DNA from: Alentia gelatinosa
Taxonomy: Eukaryota > Annelida > Polychaeta > Phyllodocida > Polynoidae
Reading direction: 5' to 3'
Assembly: GCA_950022655.1 (NCBI GenBank)
Contig: OX465580.1
Location: 123,797,016-123,861,015, forward strand
Length of the DNA stretch: 64,000 bases
This document shows, piece after piece, positions 60,201 to 64,000 of this stretch. Under the pieces are notes generated by a model. It searched no databases, had not been told where the DNA came from, and was given only the letters and a program-made list of their open reading frames with translations. Numbering within the stretch: position 1 is the first letter of the stretch; each line of letters starts with the position of its first letter. The translations under genes were made by a program, and so were the position numbers.

Positions 60201-63200
60201 ACCACAACTGTGCAAGAGACAAGCACAGGTGCTGACACTTCCACCATGGCAGAGACAACTACAGAGGGCCAGTCAACAACTCTTGCATCCACATCAACAG
60301 TACCTGGCACAACAAGTGGGGCACAAACTACAACTGAGACTCAGACCACCTCCACCTCAGCCACCATCACATCAGAGCCTCAAACAACTACTGGGCTGGA
60401 AAGCACCAGTAGTCAGGCAGAGACCACCACCTCAGCTGCAGTGACAACCTCCGAGCCAGCCACAAGTACGCCTGAAGTAACTACCACTGTAGCAGACACT
60501 ACCACCACCAGGGAGACTACCACACAGCTGGACACAACTACTGGCATGGACACAAGCAGCACACAGGCTGCTGCCACAACAACGCAGTCTCAGTCATCTA
60601 CCATGCAGGAAAGCACCACCTTGCCCACCACAACTGTGCAAGAGACAAGCACAGGTGCTGACACTTCCACCATGGCAGAGACAACTACAGAGGGCCAGTC
60701 AACAACTCTTGCATCCACATCAACAGTAGCTGGCACAACAAGTGGGGCACAAACTACAACTGAGACTCAGACCACCTCCACCTCAGCCACCACCACATCA
60801 GAGCCTCAAACAACTACTGGGCTGGAAAGCACCAGTAGTCAGGCAGAGACCACCACCTCAGCTGCAGTGACAACCTCCGAGCCAGCCACAAGTACGCCTG
60901 AAGTAACTACCACTGTAGCAGACACTACCACCACCAGGGAGACTACCACACAGCTGGACACAACTACTGGCATGGACACAAGCAGCACACAGGCTGCTGC
61001 CACAACAACGCAGTCTCAGTCATCTACCGTGCAGGAAAGCACCACCTTGCCCACCACAACTGTGCAAGAGACAAGCACAGGTGCTGACACTTCCACCATG
61101 GCAGAGACAACTACAGAGGGCCAGTCAACAACTCTTGCATCCACATCAACAGTAGCTGGCACAACAAGTGGGGCACAAACTACAACTGAGACTCAGACCA
61201 CCTCCACCTCAGCCACCACCACATCAGAGCCTCAAACAACTACTGGGCTGGAAAGCACCAGTAGTCAGGCAGAGACCACCACCTCAGCTGCAGTGACAAC
61301 CTCCGAGCCAGCCACAAGTACGCCTGAAGTAACTACCACTGTAGCAGACACTACCACCACCAGGGAGACTACCACACAGCTGGACACCACTACTGGCATG
61401 GACACAAGCAGCACACAGGCTGCTGCCACAACAACGCAGTCTCAGTCATCTACCGTGCAGGAAAGCACCACCTTGCCCACCACAACTGTGCAAGAGACAA
61501 GCACAGGTGCTGACACTTCCACCATGGCAGAGACAACTACAGAGGGCCAGTCAACAACTCTTGCATCCACATCAACAGTAGCTGGTACAACAAGTGGGGC
61601 ACAGACTACAACTGAGACTCAGACCACCTCCACTTCGGCCACTACCACATCACAGCCTCAAACAACTACTGGGCTGGAAAGCACCAGTAGGCAGGCAGAG
61701 ACCACCACCTCAGCTGCAGTGACAACCTCCGAGCCAGCCACAAGTACGCCTGAAGTAACTACCACTGTAGCAGACACTACCACCACCAGGGAGACTACCA
61801 CACAGCTGGACACAACTACTGGCATTGACACAAGCAGCACACAGGCTGCTGCCACAACAACGCAGTCTCAGTCATCTACCGTGCAGGAAAGCACCACCTT
61901 GCCCACCACAACTGTGCAAGAGACAAGCACAGGTGCTGACACTTCCACCATGGCAGAGACAACTACAGAGGGCCAGTCAACAACTCTTGCATCCACATCA
62001 ACAGTAGCTGGCACAACAAGTGGGGCACAAACTACAACTGAGACTCAGACCACCTCCACCTCAGCCACCACCACATCAGAGCCTCAAACAACTACTGGGC
62101 TGGAAAGCACCAGTAGTCAGGCAGAGACCACCACCTCAGCTGCAGTGACAACCTCCGAGCCAGCCACAAGTACGCCTGAAGTAACTACCACTGTAGCAGA
62201 CACTACCACCACCAGGGAGACTACCACACAGCTGGACACAACTACTGGCATGGACACAAGCAGCACACAGGCTGCTGCCACAACAACGCAGTCTCAGTCA
62301 TCTACCGTGCAGGAAAGCACCACCTTGCCCACCACAACTGTGCAAGAGACAAGCACAGGTGCTGACACTTCCACCATGGCAGAGACAACTACAGAGGGCC
62401 AGTCAACAACTCTTGCATCCACATCAACAGTAGCTGGCACAACAAGTGGGGCACAAACTACAACTGAGACTCAGACCACCTCCACCTCAGCCACCACCAC
62501 ATCAGAGCCTCAAACAACTACTGGGCTGGAAAGCACCAGTAGTCAGGCAGAGACCACCACCTCAGCTGCAGTGACAACCTCCGAGCCAGCCACAAGTACG
62601 CCTGAAGTAACTACCACTGTAGCAGACACTACCACCACCAGGGAGACTACCACACAGCTGGACACAACTACTGGCATGGACACAAGCAGCACACAGGCTG
62701 CTGCCACAACAACGCAGTCTCAGTCATCTACCGTGCAGGAAAGCACCACCTTGCCCACCACAACTGTGCAAGAGACAAGCACAGGTGCTGACACTTCCAC
62801 CATGGCAGAGACAACTACAGAGGGCCAGTCAACAACTCTTGCATCCACATCAACAGTAGCTGGCACAACAAGTGGGGCACAAACTACAACTGAGACTCAG
62901 ACCACCTCCACCTCAGCCACCACCACATCAGAGCCTCAAACAACTACTGGGCTGGAAAGCACCAGTAGTCAGGCAGAGACCACCACCTCAGCTGCAGTGA
63001 CAACCTCCGAGCCAGCCACAAGTACGCCTGAAGTAACTACCACTGTAGCAGACACTACCACCACCAGGGAGACTACCACACAGCTGGACACAACTACTGG
63101 CATGGACACAAGCAGCACACAGGCTGCTGCCACAACAACGCAGTCTCAGTCATCTACCGTGCAGGAAAGCACCACCTTGCCCACCACAACTGTGCAAGAG

Positions 63201-64000
63201 ACAAGCACAGGTGCTGACACTTCCACCATGGCAGAGACAACTACAGAGGGCCAGTCAACAACTCTTGCATCCACATCAACAGTAGCTGGCACAACAAGTG
63301 GGGCACAAACTACAACTGAGACTCAGACCACCTCCACCTCAGCCACCACCACATCAGAGCCTCAAACAACTACTGGGCTGGAAAGCACCAGTAGTCAGGC
63401 AGAGACCACCACCTCAGCTGCAGTGACAACCTCCGAGCCAGCCACAAGTACGCCTGAAGTAACTACCACTGTAGCAGACACTACCACCACCAGGGAGACT
63501 ACCACACAGCTGGACACAACTACTGGCATGGACACAAGCAGCACACAGGCTGCTGCCACAACAACGCAGTCTCAGTCATCTACCGTGCAGGAAAGCACCA
63601 CCTTGCCCACCACAACTGTGCAAGAGACAAGCACAGGTGCTGACACTTCCACCATGGCAGAGACAACTACAGAGGGCCAGTCAACAACTCTTGCATCCAC
63701 ATCAACAGTAGCTGGCACAACAAGTGGGGCACAAACTACAACTGAGACTCAGACCACCTCCACCTCAGCCACCACCACATCAGAGCCTCAAACAACTACT
63801 GGGCTGGAAAGCACCAGTAGTCAGGCAGAGACCACCACCTCAGCTGCAGTGACAACCTCCGAGCCAGCCACAAGTACGCCTGAAGTAACTACCACTGTAG
63901 CAGACACTACCACCACCAGGGAGACTACCACACAGCTGGACACAACTACTGGCATGGACACAAGCAGCACACAGGCTGCTGCCACAACAACGCAGTCTCA
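33133..64000 (+). CDS. Giant secreted mucin-like protein with 142-residue Thr/Ser repeats (partial, runs off window)
   Basis: Exons: 33133-33205, 39811-39915 and 52285-64000 (open). All introns are GT..AG and in phase 1, so the frame is continuous for about 3,964 codons. Exon 1 gives MNMFPSKDQ followed by a 15-19-residue hydrophobic core, a plausible signal peptide (ATG at 33139 is an alternative start with A at -3). Exon 2 gives a 35-residue Ser-rich spacer. Exon 3 opens with a ~75-residue basic linker, then 27 complete PTS repeat units. Composition (41% Thr, 15% Ser per unit) and lack of Cys or aromatics fit a densely O-glycosylated extracellular mucin or adhesive or coat protein. I recognise no named homologue. 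Further 5' exons or a distal start, and the 3' end, cannot be excluded or seen. Confidence 0.8.
33361..33501. mobile_element. Small MITE in mucin-gene intron 1
   Basis: The left end CCCCCCGGTTTACTATAATA and right end TAGATTAGTAAACGGGTCC are imperfect inverted repeats. The interior CTAATACTGTCTTAGC-ACAGACATAA matches 1448-1480. A related end is at 32335. Confidence 0.5.
33502..35319. other. Intron sequence, no further exon recognised
   Basis: The minus-strand ORF at 34436-34789 (117 codons) is the longest here. It has no family resemblance I can name and lies in an intron on the opposite strand, so I leave it uncalled. A GGTGGCGGTGGCGGCGGCGG simple stretch lies at 35044-35064. Confidence 0.45.
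35320..36007. repeat. MITE copy, AACAGGGCCC-terminated family
   Basis: The right end reads CGATTGTCGTGACTTGAAAA then ACAGGGCCC at about 35978-36007. Internal GGTCGTAGCGCGCCATGGGA parallels CGTAGTGCACCACGGGAGAT of the copy at 39939-40528. The left end is approximate. Confidence 0.5.
36042..36347. mobile_element. Fifth copy of the GGGAYCTGTTTCA inverted-repeat MITE
   Basis: It begins GGGATCTGTTTCATTAGTTC and ends CTTGTGAAACAGGTACC. It is co-linear with 30075-30362, including CATAAGAACTAGACATTAGA and GCTTGTGTTGTCAC. It sits in mucin-gene intron 1. Confidence 0.7.
36925..37101 (+). pseudogene. Short coding-like tract, unrecognised
   Basis: The frame from 36925 to the TAA at 37099-37101 reads IPATIVVRIYNNKGDNYEIK then RPDEIKLYANKEISKKVKHL and ends LPFDNDGDDSYFI. 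It is rich in charged residues, without low-complexity bias, and looks like real protein, unlike the chance ORFs nearby. There is no ATG and a stop lies just upstream. It may be an exon of another gene or a decayed element ORF. I do not recognise the family. Confidence 0.3.
37210..37330 (+). repeat. Fragment of the Harbinger-like MITE
   Basis: CATCTACCGACTAGG, GGATGCCTCGCCTGAGACAA and the end GGTAATGAGTATTGGGCTTT correspond to the right third of the elements at 23411-23915 and 39113-39531. Confidence 0.55.
37950..38165 (+). repeat. Dispersed repeat (inverted relative to 42740-42940)
   Basis: AGTGAGATTACATAGCAAAC, CAAAACGAATGGCGTATTTTCAG (interrupted by changes) and ATTGAGATCTGTACCCACTC occur reverse-complemented at 42740-42940 (GTCATTCGTTTTGGTTTGC, TTGTAATCTCACT). 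The two copies form a long-range inverted pair flanking mucin-gene exon 2. Confidence 0.6.
38915..39110 (+). repeat. Dispersed repeat, copy C of the 28530/29045 family
   Basis: It is co-linear with 29045-29240: GTGGGATTCATGTACCTCAC, GGTTTCCATTTCCCTGA and CCCCTGCAATTGTCGGCGAC. It abuts the Harbinger-like MITE at 39113. Confidence 0.6.
39113..39531. mobile_element. Harbinger-like MITE, second full copy
   Basis: The ends AAGCCGGATGCCCATCTACC and GGTAGATGGGCATTAGCCTT are inverted repeats. Co-linear with 23411-23915: GGTCACCTTGTCGTAGGCAA, AATCGGTGTATGGTCCACT and CTTGTCGGCGACAAAAGGAC. It lies 280 bp upstream of mucin-gene exon 2. The opposite-strand ORF (39198-39494) is internal to it. Confidence 0.75.
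39811..39915 (+). CDS. Mucin-like gene exon 2
   Basis: The acceptor TTTTTCATATACAG opens the exon and the donor GAAG|GTAAGA closes it. It is 105 nt and symmetric (phase 1-1). It encodes VSVNNLPQAAYETSSG, then MSTSDSGLEIIHQENHGRE. It is Ser/Glu-rich with no Cys. The symmetric phase means it could be skipped without frameshift. Confidence 0.75.
39939..40528. mobile_element. MITE with TGGGCCCTGTTTT inverted ends, in mucin-gene intron 2
   Basis: The left end TGGGCCCTGTTTTATAGTCA and right end GGTGACTGAAAAACAGGGCC form inverted repeats of about 24 bp with a few mismatches, extended by ACGACAGTCGC/GCGATTG-like pairing. It starts only 24 bp after the exon 2 donor. Relatives lie at 1-233 and 35320-36007. 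Confidence 0.7.
40529..41276. other. Intron sequence, nothing recognised
   Basis: AT-rich DNA with no exon-like stretch, element end or RNA gene visible. A short TATAAAGCTTTACAGCTTTATA inverted motif, longer than quoted in the flanks, lies near 40730. Confidence 0.4.
41277..42037. mobile_element. MITE, CTCGTTTCACTAGTT inverted ends (relative of 4334-5127)
   Basis: The left end CAGGGACTCGTTTCACTAGT and right end ACTAGTGAAACGGGCCCCAG are imperfect inverted repeats. The interior GGCAGTTTGCGTTTCACTAG and the GTTGGTGCCGCT phrases match the element at 4334-5127. The ORF at 41231-41551 is a shadow of the element. Confidence 0.65.
42740..42940 (-). repeat. Dispersed repeat (inverted partner of 37950-38165)
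   Basis: See the partner copy. The shared blocks run in reverse-complement order. It ends 70 bp before the 4.6-kb duplication. Confidence 0.6.
45925..45953. repeat. Perfect 10-bp stem hairpin
   Basis: AGGTGCATCT, a nine-base loop, then AGATGCACCT. It is present again at 50521-50549 in the duplicate copy. Function unknown. Confidence 0.6.
46139..46328. mobile_element. piggyBac-like MITE flanked by TTAA (copy 1)
   Basis: TTAA at 46135-46138 and 46329-46332 flanks a 190-bp element with ends TCCTTTAAGGAC and CTCCTCAAAGG (inverted CCTTTRAGGA). Two near-palindromes, GATGCCTCAGGGCATC and GATGCCTCCAGGCATC, lie near the right end. This mirrors the paired GAATGCCATATGGCATT palindromes of 25333-25673. 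Confidence 0.6.
47278..47465. repeat. Irregular TGCTCATCCA repeats (duplicated at 51874-52061)
   Basis: TGCTCATCC occurs five times (about 47278, 47315, 47352, 47412 and 47454) with 37-60-bp spacing and partially similar TTTGAA/TTCACA flanks. The minus-strand ORF reading WMSTCEI repeats is its translation and is not a supported gene. Confidence 0.6.
47606..52196 (+). repeat. Segmental tandem duplication, copy 2 (4591 bp)
   Basis: Second copy of 43010-47600. It ends 88 bp before the acceptor of the giant repeat exon. Near-identity means very recent origin, or a haplotype/assembly duplication. The ORFs at 47930-48241, 49057-49266 and others simply repeat those of copy 1. Confidence 0.95.
50735..50924. 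mobile_element. piggyBac-like MITE flanked by TTAA (copy 2, by segmental duplication)
   Basis: It is the duplicate of 46139-46328 at the 4596-bp offset, with the same TTAA flanks. It arose by the segmental duplication, not by a second transposition. Confidence 0.6.
52285..64000 (+). CDS. Mucin-like gene exon 3: basic linker plus 27 PTS repeats, open at window end
   Basis: The acceptor AATCACTTCAG precedes G-GT GAA. The first ~75 residues are Lys/Arg/Asn-rich, including VVQKRRKGNFKNLT, FIPWSRTIRRIREM and NKTKES, with two N-glycosylation sequons (NLT and NKT). The array follows from 52515. No stop codon interrupts the 11,716 bp to the window edge. Every unit anchor I located sits at a position divisible by 3, so all copies keep the frame. 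An exon of this size is exceptional but typical of PTS domains in mucins. Confidence 0.85.
52515..63995 (+). repeat. Tandem array of 27 complete 417-426-bp coding units
   Basis: Anchors (TCTCAGTCATCTACC or variant) are at 52515, 52938, 53355, 53781, 54204, 54624, 55050 and then every 426 bp to 63570, with a 28th starting at 63996. Unit lengths are 423, 417, 426, 423, 420, then 426. The consensus has 142 residues using only 12 amino-acid types: 58 Thr, 21 Ser, 4 Pro, 15 Asp/Glu and one Arg, with no Cys, Lys, His, Asn, Ile, Phe, Tyr or Trp. Units 1-5 are the most diverged. From unit 6 on, copies differ by only a few bases, indicating recent homogenisation. Confidence 0.95.

Noticed and set aside
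53722..62007. Alternative-frame ORFs in the mucin array, and the antisense ORF at 61658-61855
   Set aside because: They are shadows: stops recur once per unit in those frames, while the chosen frame is open across all 27 units and joins in phase to two upstream exons.

Overview
This window reads as nuclear DNA of an invertebrate animal: AT-rich, gene-poor, with split genes using GT/AG introns, a vertebrate-type (TTAGGG-like) telomeric repeat tract, LINE fragments and dense miniature inverted-repeat transposons (MITEs). I cannot fix the phylum from sequence alone. Nothing bacterial, phage-like or CRISPR-like is present. Almost all short ORFs in the window are chance frames or lie inside repeats. 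Two real protein-coding genes are supported, both on the + strand.

Layout. 1-7.4 kb: intergenic, with MITEs, a ~150-bp foldback hairpin (850-1001), a tandem ~364-bp repeat (1680-2470) and two minus-strand LINE 3'-end fragments (5183-5479 and 6605-6880). 7461-15046: a complete seven-exon gene for mitochondrial tryptophanyl-tRNA synthetase (WARS2), 361 codons, every intron phase reconciled, followed by a poly(A) signal. Its introns carry a hAT-like MITE, a LINE reverse-transcriptase relic with a YADD box, and several dispersed repeats. 15.1-33.1 kb: intergenic and repeat-rich, with a (TA)n microsatellite, an interstitial telomere-like tract between GC-rich inverted arms, nested Harbinger-like and piggyBac-like MITEs, and a cluster of four inverted-repeat elements.

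33133-64000 (open at the right edge): a gene for a giant secreted mucin-like protein. A signal-peptide exon (33133-33205), a 105-bp exon (39811-39915) and a huge third exon (52285 to the window end, 11.7 kb with no stop) join in matching phase. The third exon encodes a basic linker and then 27 complete tandem copies of a 139-142-residue Thr/Ser-rich acidic repeat. The second intron contains a near-perfect 4.6-kb tandem duplication (43010-47600 and 47606-52196).

The two genes have no evident functional link: one is mitochondrial translation housekeeping, the other a lineage-type extracellular glycoprotein. The most notable content is the giant homogenised PTS repeat exon with dimeric higher-order structure, and the wealth of MITE families, several sharing a related GGGNCCTGTTTCA-type terminus.
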